A DNA stretch of 64,000 nt from Hymenobacter properus (GCF_015694735.1 NZ_JADQDP010000004.1:670784-734783); one strand, 5' to 3'. Counted from the stretch's first letter, positions 16,403 to 25,312 are shown. The notes: generated from the sequence alone by a model not told the origin. Translations and numbers: made by a program.

Positions 16403-19400
16403 TTACTTCACAATCGCAATCTGCTGCTGGGTGTACTCCTGGCCGTTGCGCACGGTGATGGAGTAGATGCCCGACTGCAGGCCCGACAGGTTCACGCTGT
16501 TTTGGAAGTTGTCCTTGGCCGTGCCCGTGTACACGCGCTGGCCCAGCATGTTGGTCACTTCCACCACCATTGCCTGCTTGGCGTTGGCACCGTGGATTTC
16601 GAGGTTGAACACACCCGTAGCAGACGGATTCGGGAACACGCTCACGGCACGCTTCAGGGCCTCCGAGGTAGCCAGCGGACCGGCCGAAATCGTGAGGTCG
16701 TCCACGGCCAGGAAGCCCGAACTGGCGGCACTGATGGCGTGGAAGCCAATGTAGTAGTTGCCGTTAGCAGGCGTGATGTCGGCCACCACCGGCGTGGTGG
16801 TGTTGTTGGCCGGACGGTACAGCGTGCTCGTGATGTTGGTGTTCGTGTAGATGGTCGTGGTCTGGCCAGCGGCCGTGGCGGCCGTGCCGTACTTCACTTC
16901 CAGGCCCTCGGGGTAACCGGCGGCGGCGCGGAAGTAGAACTGCAGGCGGTAGCGCTGCGTGTTGGTCATAGTCAGGGCCGGGGTGAAGAACCAGTCGTTG
17001 GCACCCACCGTCACGTCGGCCGAGTTATAAGAGTACACCATGGCGTTCGGGGTCGAGCGCGAGATGTTGCCCGTAGCCAGGCTGGCATCCACGGTGCCCG
17101 TGGCGCGCCAGGTGAAGCCGTCGTTGTTGCTGTCTACCACCGTGATGCCGCAGGGCAGTGCCTGACCGGCGGAAATCACGTCGAAGTTCTGGTTGTAGGG
17201 GTAGGTGCTGATAACCGGCGGCGTGCAGGCCGTGGTGATGCCCACCGGACCAGCCGGGGCGCTTTGGTCGGTAGCGCTGCAAATGGTGCGGATGTAGAAC
17301 TCGTAAGCCGTGCTGCCCGACAGGCCATTCAGCGTGTAGGTAGTGCCGGTGAAGGTAGGCGTGGTGGTGCTGTTAGCACCGCCGGGCGTGAAGCCCTGCG
17401 GGCCGTACACAATCTGGTAGCCCTGAGCGCCAGCGCGGCCCGTGAACGAGAACGATACCGACGAAGACGTGCTGCCCGTGATGGTGAAGGCCGTGGGCAC
17501 CAGGCAAGTAGCCGGAGCGGCGGTTTCGGCCCCGAAGGGGAATTTGAACGCGCTGCCCGAAGCCGTGGCTAGTGCCGGCGTGGGAGCGGCGGCCGTGGTA
17601 GCCGAACCCGTGAAGTAGGTGTTCGGGCGATTGGGGCTCTCGTTTTGTACGCCAAACGGGAAGAAAGGCAGCGTGCCGCTCGAAGGCGCGGTTTGGGCCA
17701 TGCCGATGAGCACATCACCAGCCGGCACGTTCACCGGCGCGCTGAACGTGAAGGTGTGGAAGGTATTCACGTCGGCAGCGGTAATTACGTAGTTGGGCGA
17801 ACGACCTAGTAGGGCACCCGTCGTGGCGTTGATAACTACGCCGTACACGGTTTCGCCCACCGAAGTCTTCGCGGCGCCGGCCTGGTTGCCAGCATCGCTG
17901 ATGAGGGCCGTCACCGACGTGATATCGCGGGTAGCGTTCAGCGTGATTTTGGCGGCGTAATAGTTGTTAGCGCCGGCGGTGAAAACACTGCCGCCGCTGG
18001 TGGCGCCCGGCGTCTCGAACGAGAAGCGCGTGGCGCTGGTGGTCATGGGCTGGCTTGCCGTGTTGTTAGCGTTGTTGTCGTCGTTAGGCACGGTCACAGT
18101 CACGGTGTTGGCGCCTACGTTAGCCAGGCTGATGTTGGTGAAGGTCACCACCGACGTGCCGCTCACGGGCAACGAGGTCAGGGTCTGCGTCTGGGTAAAG
18201 GTGTTGGCCCCGCTGATTGTCAGCGTCACGGTCAGAGGCGAGGTAATGGCGGCGACGCCACCGTTGCGCACCACGGCGCGGATGCTGAAGGGGTTGCCCA
18301 CGGGCACGGCGATGGAGCCGTAGCCTTGGATTTCATTCACGGCCACGTCGTTGTTGGCCGGAGCAGCCGTCACAGCGCCGAACGGAAACTTGTAGATGCT
18401 CTGGCCGGCTGCGGTCAGGGCTTCTACCGGAGCCGCGGCAGCCGTGGCCGAGCCACGGTAGTAAGTAGTCGGCCGGGTGGGGTCTTCGGGCTGCACGCCG
18501 AAGGGATAGTAAGGCAGGGTGCCGCTCGAAGCGGTTTGGGCCATGCCAATCAGAACGTCGCCGGCCGGCACCGTGGCCGGGGCAGTGAGGGTGAAGGTGT
18601 GGAAGACGTTAAAGTCGGCCGCCGTGATGACGTAGTTCGCCGAGCGGGCCAGTACGGCACCAGTCGTGGCGTTCACCACCACGCCGTACACGCTTTCGCC
18701 CACAGAAGTCTTGGCCGTGGCCTGGTTGCCCACGTCGGTCAGCAGAGCCGTAATGGCCGTGATGCTGCGCGGGGTGTTCAGCGTCATCTTGGTGGCGTAG
18801 AAGAAATCATCACCGGCGTTGAAGCCGCTGTTGGCAGCCAGCGCACCCGGCGTAGCGGCCGAGAACGTGGTGGCGCTGGTTTCCATGGGCTGCGACACCG
18901 AGTTGTTGCCGTTGTTGCCGTCGCTGGCCACGCTGATGGTCACCGTGTTTTGGCCGGCGTTGGGCAGCGTGATGCCCGAGAACGTGGCTACCCCCGACGC
19001 ATTCGTTGCCAGCGAGGCAATGGTTTGCGTCGCGGTGTAGGTGTTGGCGCCGCTGATGGTCAGCGTCACGGCCGTACCCGTCAGGGCAGTGGTGCCCGCA
19101 TTGCGCACCACGCCGCGCAGGGTGATGGGGTTGTTAGCCGGCACAATCACCGAAGCGTAGCCCTGAATGGCCGACACTGCGGCATCGTTGGCCACCGGAA
19201 TGCTAAAGCGGTAAGTACGGCCCGGGTCGGGCAGCACGGTCACGCGCACGTTGTGCCCGTTGCCGGTGTAAGCGCCGGCGGCGAACACGGTACCCGACCA
19301 CGGCGTGGCCGAAGCCTTGGTGCCCAGTACGGTAGCCGCTGCGTTGGAACCCTTAATGCCCACCAAACAGAACTTGGCAATGTCGGCGCTGGCAGCGCCG

Positions 19401-20005
19401 GGCGTGGCCGTGCCGTACACGAACTCAATCTGGTTGGAGCCTTCGTATAGCTTGGCCTGGAAGGAGAAGTTGGCGTACTGAGTACCAATGGTGCCCCGCG
19501 CCTTATCCGACACGTTTTTCCACTGAATGGTGCACACCTGGTTGGGCGAGGTGCCCGTGGTGGTCACCCGGTACTCCGTGCCGCCGGCCGAGCCGGGGCC
19601 CAGGTCCTGGTTGAAGGGCAGAATCAGGTTGGTGTCGGCGCCGTCGATGGGTCCGTTCACCGTGCTCTGGCCACCGTCGGTATACTGCGCGCCGGTCGGA
19701 GCCGTACCGCCCAGCTTGATGAAGCCGTTGGTGTTAAGCACGAAGTTGGTAAACGTCGTGCCATTGAACACGAAGTTGAAGCCGATGGGCGTAGCGGCCG
19801 AGTTGGCGTCATCGGTGTTGGCCGTGCTGATGGCGGTGCCGGTGGTGCCCAGGTCGGTGTAGGTACCGGCCGTGTTGGTGACGTTGGCAGCAGCGTAGCC
19901 CAGCTGCGCGTGCGCCGAGCCCACGGCTCCGGTCGCCAGCAACGCCGCCAAAGCCCAGTGCCGTAGGCGCGAGGTCGGCCCCGTGCGGTCGTATTGGTGG
20001 TTCAT
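16403..20005 (-). CDS. Large secreted adhesin-like protein with internal duplication and T9SS sorting domain
   Basis: 1200 residues from the ATG at 20005, with signal peptide ending AVGSAHAQ near residue 34. After an N-terminal beta-rich domain (about 35-265), two homologous units of about 280 residues follow (about 270-548 and 549-831). Both start with IQGY, contain LTISGANT(Y/F)T and share TKTSVGE(S/T)VYGVV, (N)YVITAAD and GDVLIGMAQTA. Then comes a fibronectin-III-like domain, a choice-of-anchor/MAM-like domain (QNFDVISAGQALPCG, DWFFTPALTM, GFLAVDDLTI) and a type A sorting domain (VSVFPNPSATGVFNLEI, NMLGQRVYTG, GLQSGIYSITV). The duplicated units resemble CARDB-type modules. Likely a cell-surface or secreted adhesin; the ligand is unknown. 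Confidence 0.85.
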   Translation of the reverse strand: MNHQYDRTGPTSRLRHWALAALLATGAVGSAHAQLGYAAANVTNTAGTYTDLGTTGTAISTANTDDANSAATPIGFNFVFNGTTFTNFVLNTNGFIKLGGTAPTGAQYTDGGQSTVNGPIDGADTNLILPFNQDLGPGSAGGTEYRVTTTGTSPNQVCTIQWKNVSDKARGTIGTQYANFSFQAKLYEGSNQIEFVYGTATPGAASADIAKFCLVGIKGSNAAATVLGTKASATPWSGTVFAAGAYTGNGHNVRVTVLPDPGRTYRFSIPVANDAAVSAIQGYASVIVPANNPITLRGVVRNAGTTALTGTAVTLTISGANTYTATQTIASLATNASGVATFSGITLPNAGQNTVTISVASDGNNGNNSVSQPMETSATTFSAATPGALAANSGFNAGDDFFYATKMTLNTPRSITAITALLTDVGNQATAKTSVGESVYGVVVNATTGAVLARSANYVITAADFNVFHTFTLTAPATVPAGDVLIGMAQTASSGTLPYYPFGVQPEDPTRPTTYYRGSATAAAAPVEALTAAGQSIYKFPFGAVTAAPANNDVAVNEIQGYGSIAVPVGNPFSIRAVVRNGGVAAITSPLTVTLTISGANTFTQTQTLTSLPVSGTSVVTFTNISLANVGANTVTVTVPNDDNNANNTASQPMTTSATRFSFETPGATSGGSVFTAGANNYYAAKITLNATRDITSVTALISDAGNQAGAAKTSVGETVYGVVINATTGALLGRSPNYVITAADVNTFHTFTFSAPVNVPAGDVLIGMAQTAPSSGTLPFFPFGVQNESPNRPNTYFTGSATTAAAPTPALATASGSAFKFPFGAETAAPATCLVPTAFTITGSTSSSVSFSFTGRAGAQGYQIVYGPQGFTPGGANSTTTPTFTGTTYTLNGLSGSTAYEFYIRTICSATDQSAPAGPVGITTACTPPVISTYPYNQNFDVISAGQALPCGITVVDSNNDGFTWRATGTVDASLATGNISRSTPNAMVYSYNSADVTVGANDWFFTPALTMTNTQRYRLQFYFRAAAGYPEGLEVKYGTAATAAGQTTTIYTNTNITSTLYRPANNTTTPVVADITPANGNYYIGFHAISAASSGFLAVDDLTISAGPLATSEALKRAVSVFPNPSATGVFNLEIHGANAKQAMVVEVTNMLGQRVYTGTAKDNFQNSVNLSGLQSGIYSITVRNGQEYTQQQIAIVK
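17512..19196 (-). repeat. In-gene tandem duplication of about 840 bases
   Basis: Copy 1 spans roughly 18360-19196 and copy 2 roughly 17512-18359. Long stretches are nearly identical at DNA level, for example the segments encoding GDVLIGMAQTA and ATTGA, so the duplication is recent or kept homogeneous by recombination. Boundaries are estimated by eye. Confidence 0.75.
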
Positions 20006-20224
20006 AAAAAAGGGTAAAGTGGGTGAATAAAAAACAGAAGGGGAATGAATGAAAAGCCGTGCAACCAGCTGCCCGTTTGCATGGTAGTTTTGAGGGTACA
20101 AGTTGCTAATTATTTAGCATAAAAACCTAAACAGTCCTTCCAGGTGATGTAATTCTGCTCCTTTTCATAGCGAATTAATGTGGCTTTAAGACAGCGAAGC
20201 CCCTTGTACCAAAATTTATCTTTA

Positions 20225-21016
20225 ATGAATCCTATTCGGTTCAATTTGCGCATTGGGCTGCTGGGTGCCGGGCGGGTAGCCAATCAGTTGGGGCCGGCGT
20301 TGGCCGCTGCCGGCCATCAGCTAGCGTTCGTATGGAACCGCAGCCTTGCGGCGGCCCAAGCGCTGGCGGCCCATCTGCCCGGGGCCCAGGTGCTACCCTC
20401 CCTCGCAGCCCCGCTGCCACCCGCCGACGTGTATCTGCTGGCCGTGCCCGATGCTGCCGTGGCCCCATTGCTGGCCGCCGTATCCTGGCCCGCGGGCGCA
20501 TTGGTGGTGCACTTGGCCGGGGCACTGCCGCTATCGATTTTCGAAGCCCAGCCGACCGTGCGGGGCGGGGTGCTCTATCCGCTGCAAACCTTCAGCCCCG
20601 GCAGGGCCATCGACTGGCCCACCGTGCCGCTGTGCGTCGAGGCCGGCGACCCGGCTTCGGAAACCACCCTGCTGCAATTGGCCCACAGCCTCAGTCGGCA
20701 CGTGCGGCAACTCGACTCGGCCCAGCGCCTGAAGCTGCACGTGGCCGCCGTGTTTGCCAACAATTTCACCAACCACCTGTTGGGCATTGCCGATGCCTTG
20801 CTGGCCGAAGCTGCCCTGCCACCGGAATTGCTGGCCCCGCTGGTGCGCGAAACTGTGGACAAAGCCCTCGCTCACCCGCCTTTCTCGGTGCAAACCGGGC
20901 CTGCCGTGCGCCGCGACGCGCCCACGCTGGCCGCCCACGCGGCGGCGCTGGCGGCCCACCCGGCCTGGCAGGCGCTGTATGCGCAGCTCACGGCCAGCAT
21001 TCAGGCGCAGCTTTGA
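20225..21016 (+). CDS. Rossmann-like and DUF2520 domain-containing protein
   Basis: 263 residues from the ATG at 20225. The N-terminal half has a nucleotide-binding GLLGAGRVANQLGPAL motif (GxGxxx pattern) and strand-helix periodicity of an NAD(P)-binding fold. The C-terminal half has the DUF2520 helical pattern (LKLHVAAVFANNFTNHLLGI, then LLAPLVRETVDKAL, QTGPAVRRD). This domain order is that of the conserved pyrroline-5-carboxylate-reductase-like DUF2520 family. The substrate is not known. It is followed after 18 bases by a promoter and a ferredoxin gene. Confidence 0.85.
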   Translation: MNPIRFNLRIGLLGAGRVANQLGPALAAAGHQLAFVWNRSLAAAQALAAHLPGAQVLPSLAAPLPPADVYLLAVPDAAVAPLLAAVSWPAGALVVHLAGALPLSIFEAQPTVRGGVLYPLQTFSPGRAIDWPTVPLCVEAGDPASETTLLQLAHSLSRHVRQLDSAQRLKLHVAAVFANNFTNHLLGIADALLAEAALPPELLAPLVRETVDKALAHPPFSVQTGPAVRRDAPTLAAHAAALAAHPAWQALYAQLTASIQAQL

Positions 21017-21042
21017 TGCCGGAGCCGGGCGGAGTACCTTTG
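21013..21042 (+). promoter_or_regulatory. Promoter of the ferredoxin gene
   Basis: TTG at 21013-21015, 19 bases, then TACCTTTG at 21035-21042: an exact match to the Bacteroidota consensus. The -33 element overlaps the stop of the DUF2520 gene. It supports a start at TTG 21087. Confidence 0.75.
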
Positions 21043-21086
21043 CGGCTTCAAACGCAGCATTTTTTTCGACTTATAAGTTTCTCGTT

Positions 21087-21422
21087 TTGTCTGTTCCTGC
21101 CACCACCATCACCTTCCAGTTCAGCGACGGCCAGCCGGCCCAAACCCACGTGGCGGCCGCCGGCGAATCGGTGCTCGACGTGGCCCTCAACAACGGCATT
21201 CAGCTCCAGCACAACTGCGGCGGTGTGTGCGGCTGCAGCACCTGCCACATCTACGTGAACGCCGGCGGCGACGACCTGCCCGAGATTTCGGACAAGGAAG
21301 AAGACTTCATCGACCGTGCCGAGAACCCGCGCATCAACTCCCGCCTGGCCTGCCAGTGCGTGCTGGAGAAGGACATGCAGGTGACCGTCACCATCCCGCC
21401 CCAGCACTTCCTCGGGCACTAA
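21087..21422 (+). CDS. fdx: 2Fe-2S ferredoxin, adrenodoxin type
   Basis: 111 residues, starting most likely at TTG 21087, since no ATG lies between the promoter box (21035-21042) and the first conserved strand TITFQFSDG. The cluster ligands follow C-x5-C-x2-C in NCGGVCGCSTCHIYV plus the distal cysteine in LACQCVL; the extra cysteine in the loop is common to this subgroup. The acidic helix DKEEDFIDRAE is the usual partner-binding site. This type serves iron-sulfur cluster assembly (Isc), which fits the iscX gene 142 bases downstream. Confidence 0.88.
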   Translation: MSVPATTITFQFSDGQPAQTHVAAAGESVLDVALNNGIQLQHNCGGVCGCSTCHIYVNAGGDDLPEISDKEEDFIDRAENPRINSRLACQCVLEKDMQVTVTIPPQHFLGH

Positions 21423-21431
21423 TTTTTGCAG

Positions 21432-21557
21432 TGTTGAATGTTGAGTTTTGAGGGTTGAATTATCGGCTCTTGCTTCTGGGCTGCAAAGTGACCTATTAAG
21501 TTAAGGTCTCAGCCTACTCCTCTTTTCATTCAACATTCAACCCTCAAAACTCAACCC
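21432..21557. repeat. Low-complexity inverted repeat (class 2) between fdx and iscX
   Basis: Arm 21432-21460 is built of GTTGAATGTTGAGTTTTGAG-like units. Arm 21528-21557 is its complement; 21 bases are exactly complementary and both arms carry one additional unit. A T/G-rich strand bias reverses at the centre. Confidence 0.85.
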
Positions 21558-21564
21558 TTCTAGA

Positions 21565-21801
21565 ATGAACCACTTTGAGCCGCCCATGCACTGGGCCGAC
21601 CACGAAGACATTGCCATGGCACTCTACGAGAAGTTCGGCGACGACTTCACCGAGGCCAAAATCTACCGCATCCGCTTCACCGACCTGATTGACTGGGTGT
21701 TGAGCCTGGACAATTTTGAAGGCACCCGCGAGCAGGCCAACGAAGGCCACCTGGAGCAGATTCAGGCCAAGTGGGTGTACGAGTGGCGCGATAACCAATA
21801 G
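21565..21801 (+). CDS. iscX: Fe-S cluster assembly protein IscX
   Basis: 78 residues, acidic. The motifs MHWADHEDIAMALYEKFGD, IRFTDLIDWVLSLDNFEG and NEGHLEQIQAKWVYEW match the IscX/YfhJ family (E. coli: RFTDMHQWICDLEDF, NEKILEAILLVWLDE). IscX binds IscS and iron and tunes the rate of cluster synthesis. It follows fdx in the same direction, as in isc operons, though the other isc genes are absent here. Confidence 0.9.
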   Translation: MNHFEPPMHWADHEDIAMALYEKFGDDFTEAKIYRIRFTDLIDWVLSLDNFEGTREQANEGHLEQIQAKWVYEWRDNQ

Positions 21802-21947
21802 CCTACGGCTCAGGTTGCCATTTGGCCCCAACCCCGGGCCACTTTCCCGCGTAAGCTGCCCTGAACCGGACGCGCCGCCCCGGTTCAGGCCTTGCCGTCG
21901 CCTTTACCCGGCAGTTATTCCACCTTTCCATTTTTAGTTGTTTTTGC

Positions 21948-22142
21948 ATGAAAACCGGCACCATCAAATTTTTTAACGAGGCCAAAGGCTATGGCTTCGT
22001 CACCGACGACGAAACCAAACAGGATTTCTTCGTTCACGTAACCGGCCTTAACGGCCTCACGGTGCAGCAAAACGACCGGGTGGAATTCGACACGCAGGAA
22101 GGCCGCAAAGGCATCAACGCCGTAAACGTGCGCAAAATCTGA
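21948..22142 (+). CDS. Cold-shock domain protein (CspA family)
   Basis: 64 residues, one cold-shock domain. RNP1 is KGYGFV (residues 13-18) and RNP2 is DFFVH (about 26-30). It starts MKTGTIKFFNEAKGYGF as in most Bacteroidota Csp proteins. It binds single-stranded RNA or DNA as a chaperone. The roughly 145-base leader upstream is large enough for the structured 5'UTR common in csp genes, but I see no conserved cold box. A terminator follows. Confidence 0.92.
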   Translation: MKTGTIKFFNEAKGYGFVTDDETKQDFFVHVTGLNGLTVQQNDRVEFDTQEGRKGINAVNVRKI

Positions 22143-22179
22143 GTTTTGCCGCTTCCAAACTGGCGGAATCTTCCGCCTC

Positions 22180-22210
22180 AAAAGCTTCTCCCAGCCGGAG
22201 AAGCTTTTTT
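22180..22210 (+). terminator. Terminator after the cold-shock gene
   Basis: Stem AAAAGCTTCTCC/GGAGAAGCTTTT, 5-base loop, T-run to 22210; 37 bases after the stop. Confidence 0.9.
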
Positions 22211-22280
22211 ATTGCCCGCCGCGGGCGAAATGGCGCGGGGCCGCCGGTTTCCCCGACCTTTGCACCTCGCTGCCCCGCCC

Positions 22281-23222
22281 ATGAACCCGCCCCTGCCCAA
22301 GCCGCCATCGCCTGCCGCTGCCCCGGCCCCGTCCGCGCCGGAGCGGCTGCGCACGGCCCTGCCCACGCTGGTGCGCTGGCCCAACCTGCTCATTATGCTG
22401 CTGTGCATGGCGCTGGTGCGGGCGGGCCTGCTGCTGCCGGGCACGCCGCTGCGCGAGTCGCTGCTCGATTGGCGCTTCGGAGCACTGGTGCTGGCGGCCC
22501 TGCTGGTGGCGGCGGCGGGCTACATCATCAACGACTATTACGACGTGAAAATTGACGCCATCAACCGGCCCGACCGGCTGGTGGTGGGGCGGGTGGTGAA
22601 CCGCCGCAAGGCCATGCTGGCCCACATGCTGCTGAGCGGCGCCGGGGTGCTGCTGGCCGGCTGGCTGCATCCAGTCCTGGGGCTGGTCACGCTGGGCACG
22701 GCGCTGCTGCTGTGGGGCTATTCGGCGCGCTTCAAGCGGGTGGCACTGGTGGGCAATGCCAGCATTGCCACGCTCACGGCGGCACTGGTGCTGCTGCCCG
22801 AGCTGCAGTGGCAGCTGGCCCGCCACGACAGCCACAGCGTGGTATGGCCCTACGCGCTGGCCGCCTTCCTGCTAACCATGGTGCGCGAGATTGTGAAAGA
22901 CATTGAAGACATGCGCGGCGACGCCCAGCACGGCTGCCGCACGCTGCCGCTCGTGTGGGGCGTGGCCCGCACCAAGTGGGTGACGGGCTTTTTCCTGGCC
23001 TGCCTGGCGTTGCTCACTCTGGGCGCTACGGCGCGCTTGTTCATGAGCGGGCACTGGCCGCTAGGCACTTGGCTGGCGCTCCTGGTGTTGCTGCCCATGG
23101 CTCAGCTGGCGCGTCTGCTCCTGCGGGCCGACCGACGCCGGCATTTTCATGCGCTGAGCACGTTGTGCAAGGGCATTATGCTGGCGGGCGTGCTGAGCAT
23201 GGCGCTGGCGGGCACGGTGTGA
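22281..23222 (+). CDS. UbiA-family prenyltransferase (geranylgeranylglycerol-phosphate geranylgeranyltransferase-like)
   Basis: 313 residues from the ATG at 22281, chosen since upstream codons lie in the terminator region. There are about eight membrane segments. The two Asp-rich motifs of the family are NDYYDVKIDAINRPDR and KDIEDMRGD, which hold Mg-pyrophosphate of the prenyl donor. The proline-rich N-terminus (PLPKPPSPAAAPAPSAP) is unusual and probably disordered. Bacteroidota homologues are often annotated as geranylgeranylglycerol-phosphate transferases. The true acceptor (a quinone precursor or glycerol phosphate) cannot be told from sequence. Confidence 0.8.
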   Translation: MNPPLPKPPSPAAAPAPSAPERLRTALPTLVRWPNLLIMLLCMALVRAGLLLPGTPLRESLLDWRFGALVLAALLVAAAGYIINDYYDVKIDAINRPDRLVVGRVVNRRKAMLAHMLLSGAGVLLAGWLHPVLGLVTLGTALLLWGYSARFKRVALVGNASIATLTAALVLLPELQWQLARHDSHSVVWPYALAAFLLTMVREIVKDIEDMRGDAQHGCRTLPLVWGVARTKWVTGFFLACLALLTLGATARLFMSGHWPLGTWLALLVLLPMAQLARLLLRADRRRHFHALSTLCKGIMLAGVLSMALAGTV

Positions 23223-23312
23223 TTCTCCTTACTACTTGCTTGTTGTTAGTTGTCAGCGCTAACAGCTTCTCCATTTTGGCTAACAGCTGACCGCGTGCAG
23301 CTAATTACTTTA

Positions 23313-24005
23313 ATGAAATATCGTCACCTCTTCTTCGACCTCGACCACACGCTGTGGGACTTTGAGAAAAATGCCAACGACACGCTCCACACGCTGTACG
23401 AGCGGCATGACTTCGCGCGGTTTGGCACTTTCACGGCGGAAGAATTTATCCAGGTCTATAGCGACATTAACCACGCGCTGTGGCGCATGTACCAGAGCGG
23501 CAAAATCAAACAGGCCCAGCTGCGCGAGGTACGGTTCACGCGCACGCTTACCCGGCTGGGTGTGCCCGATGACCAGATTCCGGCTAACATTTCGGATGAG
23601 TTCACCGACCTGCTGCCGTTGAAGTCGGCCGTGTTTCCCTACACCCACGAGGTGCTCGACTACCTGAAGACCAAGTATCGCCTGCACCTCATTACCAACG
23701 GCTTCAACGACATCCAGGCTATCAAGCTGGCGTCGTCGAACCTAGCGCACTACTTTGAGGCTGTAATTACCTCGGAGCACAGCGGCCACCTCAAGCCTGA
23801 CCCGCGCATGTTTGCCCACGCGCTGGCTCACACCGGCGCCACCGCTGCCGAAAGCCTGATGATTGGCGATAACCTGGAATGCGATGTGCTCGGCGCTTGC
23901 AATGCCGGCATCGACCAGGTGTACTTCAACCCCGACAAGCGCCGCCACTTCGCCCAAACCACGCACGAAATCAGCTGCCTGAGCGAGTTGAAAGACATTT
24001 TGTAA
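23313..24005 (+). CDS. HAD-superfamily hydrolase, YjjG-type nucleotidase
   Basis: 230 residues from the ATG at 23313. HAD motifs: I FFDLDHTLWDFE (nucleophile and acid/base D), II LHLITNG, III around K in GHLKPDPRMF, and IV MIGDNLECDVLGA. The cap insert and the motif I context DHTLWDFE are those of YjjG, the pyrimidine 5'-nucleotidase that clears non-canonical nucleotides. It is followed by a REPIN-like palindrome and then the dNMP-kinase-like gene. Confidence 0.85.
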   Translation: MKYRHLFFDLDHTLWDFEKNANDTLHTLYERHDFARFGTFTAEEFIQVYSDINHALWRMYQSGKIKQAQLREVRFTRTLTRLGVPDDQIPANISDEFTDLLPLKSAVFPYTHEVLDYLKTKYRLHLITNGFNDIQAIKLASSNLAHYFEAVITSEHSGHLKPDPRMFAHALAHTGATAAESLMIGDNLECDVLGACNAGIDQVYFNPDKRRHFAQTTHEISCLSELKDIL

Positions 24006-24010
24006 GCCAT

Positions 24011-24114
24011 CTGTCATCCTGAGCGTAGCGAAGGACCTTATCTTGTTTGAACGGTTCGCAGTAATTGAATCGATGCAAACGTGATAAGGTCCTTCGCTGC
24101 GCTCAGGATGACAG
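24011..24114. repeat. REPIN-like palindrome P1
   Basis: Arms 24011-24042 and 24083-24114 (32 bases each) are complementary apart from one G-T. Subtype TCCT/AGGA: the arm contains GTCATCCTGAGC...GCGAAGGACC. It lies between the yjjG-type gene and the dNMP-kinase-like gene. One of seven related elements in the window. Confidence 0.92.
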
Positions 24115-24133
24115 GCGCCACCCAAGCACCAAC

Positions 24134-24682
24134 ATGATTCAGCTCATTGGCCTTTCCGGCCGCCGGGGCAGCGGCAAAGACACCGTGGCCCGCATTCTAC
24201 AACAGCTCCAGCCCGAGCGCCAGTGGCAGATTCGCTCCTTCGGCGACTCCATCAAATCCGTCTGCGCCGCCCTCACGGGCGAGGACGTGGCCCCCTACTA
24301 CACCCAGCGCGGCAAGGCCGAGTTGGTGCCCACCTTCCGCCGCACGCGGGGCGAGATGCTGCAGCAGGTGGGCAGCGCCCTGCGCGCCTGGGAGCCGCTG
24401 GTGTGGGTCGATGCCTTTTTTGCCGGCCTGCCGGCCGATGCATTCGTGCTGGTGCCCGATGTGCGCTTCGCCAACGAGGCCGACCCCATCCGGGCCCGCG
24501 GCGGCCTCATGCTGCGCGTGGAGGGCGACCCCCTGCACCAGCGCGGCGACGGCACCCGCGACGACAACCACCCCAGCGAAACCGCCATGGACGACTACCC
24601 GCATTTCGATGCTGTGCTGCACAACACTGGCTCGCGCGAGGACCTCATGCAGCAGGTGCAGGCGCTGCTGGGGCGGCTGTAA
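24134..24682 (+). CDS. Deoxynucleoside monophosphate kinase-like P-loop protein
   Basis: 182 residues from the ATG at 24134, just behind the palindrome; the upstream start at 24065 would translate the repeat and was rejected. The Walker A loop is GLSGRRGSGKDTVA (residues 6-19). The block VLVPDVRFANEAD and the C-terminal DDYPHFDAVLHNTG match the phage T4-type dNMP kinase family. It probably phosphorylates deoxynucleotides or a related small substrate. The reaction is not proven by motif alone. Confidence 0.75.
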   Translation: MIQLIGLSGRRGSGKDTVARILQQLQPERQWQIRSFGDSIKSVCAALTGEDVAPYYTQRGKAELVPTFRRTRGEMLQQVGSALRAWEPLVWVDAFFAGLPADAFVLVPDVRFANEADPIRARGGLMLRVEGDPLHQRGDGTRDDNHPSETAMDDYPHFDAVLHNTGSREDLMQQVQALLGRL

Positions 24683-24697
24683 TGGCTTGGGCTGCTT

Positions 24698-25279
24698 ATG
24701 CTAATTTCTAAGTCTTTCGCTTGGTCCATAAGCATTATCTGGCTGCTGTGCCTACTGGTTTCCATCCTGACGGAATTGACGCCATTGGAATTCGCTCCCC
24801 TATGGGTTGGCAATCCTGTTCATTGGGTGGTTTGGGGCTTTGCTTTTCCTGTTTCGGGACTATTGCAAGTGCAGCTAAAGCAGCTTCGTCGGGTGTGGGT
24901 ATTCATGCCCAAAATGCTTTGGGGAGGTGTGCTACTCATACAGATGTTATGGGCAGCTGCTTTATTCGTGTACAGGTTTCCTCACATTTTACAGCGCAAT
25001 TTTTGGCGCGATGCGCGGGCGCCATTCGAATATGTATTTGCCAAGCAAGAACAGTGGTCGAGAAGTAAACCTGAATATCGACAAGGGTTGTTGCGTGTCA
25101 GAAGGCAATGGCTATGGCATCCCACATACGGGTATAGTCGCCGACGACGGGTTGCTATAGCGCCTATAGTGCCCGGTTTAATATGGGCTACGCCTATTTC
25201 AGGCGATAGTATTCTTTCAAAGCCGTGGCAAGTTGTTGATACCACTGGGGAGTATTTACTACGCCACACAGGCTATTGA
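24698..25279 (+). CDS. Unknown membrane protein, lower GC
   Basis: 193 residues, 15 bases after the kinase-like gene. Three hydrophobic segments in the first 95 residues (SIIWLLCLLVSIL, WVVWGFAFPVSGLL, GGVLLIQMLWAAALFVY), then a basic, tryptophan-rich soluble tail with RRRR. I recognise no family. Its base composition and codon choice are visibly more A/T-rich than neighbours on both sides, which suggests recent acquisition or weak selection. A pruA promoter lies near its 3' end. Confidence 0.6.
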   Translation: MLISKSFAWSISIIWLLCLLVSILTELTPLEFAPLWVGNPVHWVVWGFAFPVSGLLQVQLKQLRRVWVFMPKMLWGGVLLIQMLWAAALFVYRFPHILQRNFWRDARAPFEYVFAKQEQWSRSKPEYRQGLLRVRRQWLWHPTYGYSRRRRVAIAPIVPGLIWATPISGDSILSKPWQVVDTTGEYLLRHTGY

Positions 25280-25283
25280 AGAA

Positions 25284-25312
25284 TTGGAAGAAGACTACCC
25301 AAGCTACCTTTG
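25284..25312 (+). promoter_or_regulatory. Promoter of pruA
   Basis: TTG at 25284-25286, 18 bases, TACCTTTG at 25305-25312; 45 bases before the pruA ATG. Full consensus match. Confidence 0.75.

Noticed and set aside
16385..19450. Two long plus-strand frames opposite the T9SS adhesin-like gene
   Set aside because: They mirror the repeated sense gene and carry no recognisable domain; the minus-strand frame has signal peptide, repeats and sorting domain.
24065..24133. Upstream start for the dNMP-kinase-like protein (also 43065 for tadA, 30159 for nuoC, 35292 for nuoH)
   Set aside because: These extensions translate the inverted repeats and add residues foreign to the families; the ATG just after each repeat was chosen.
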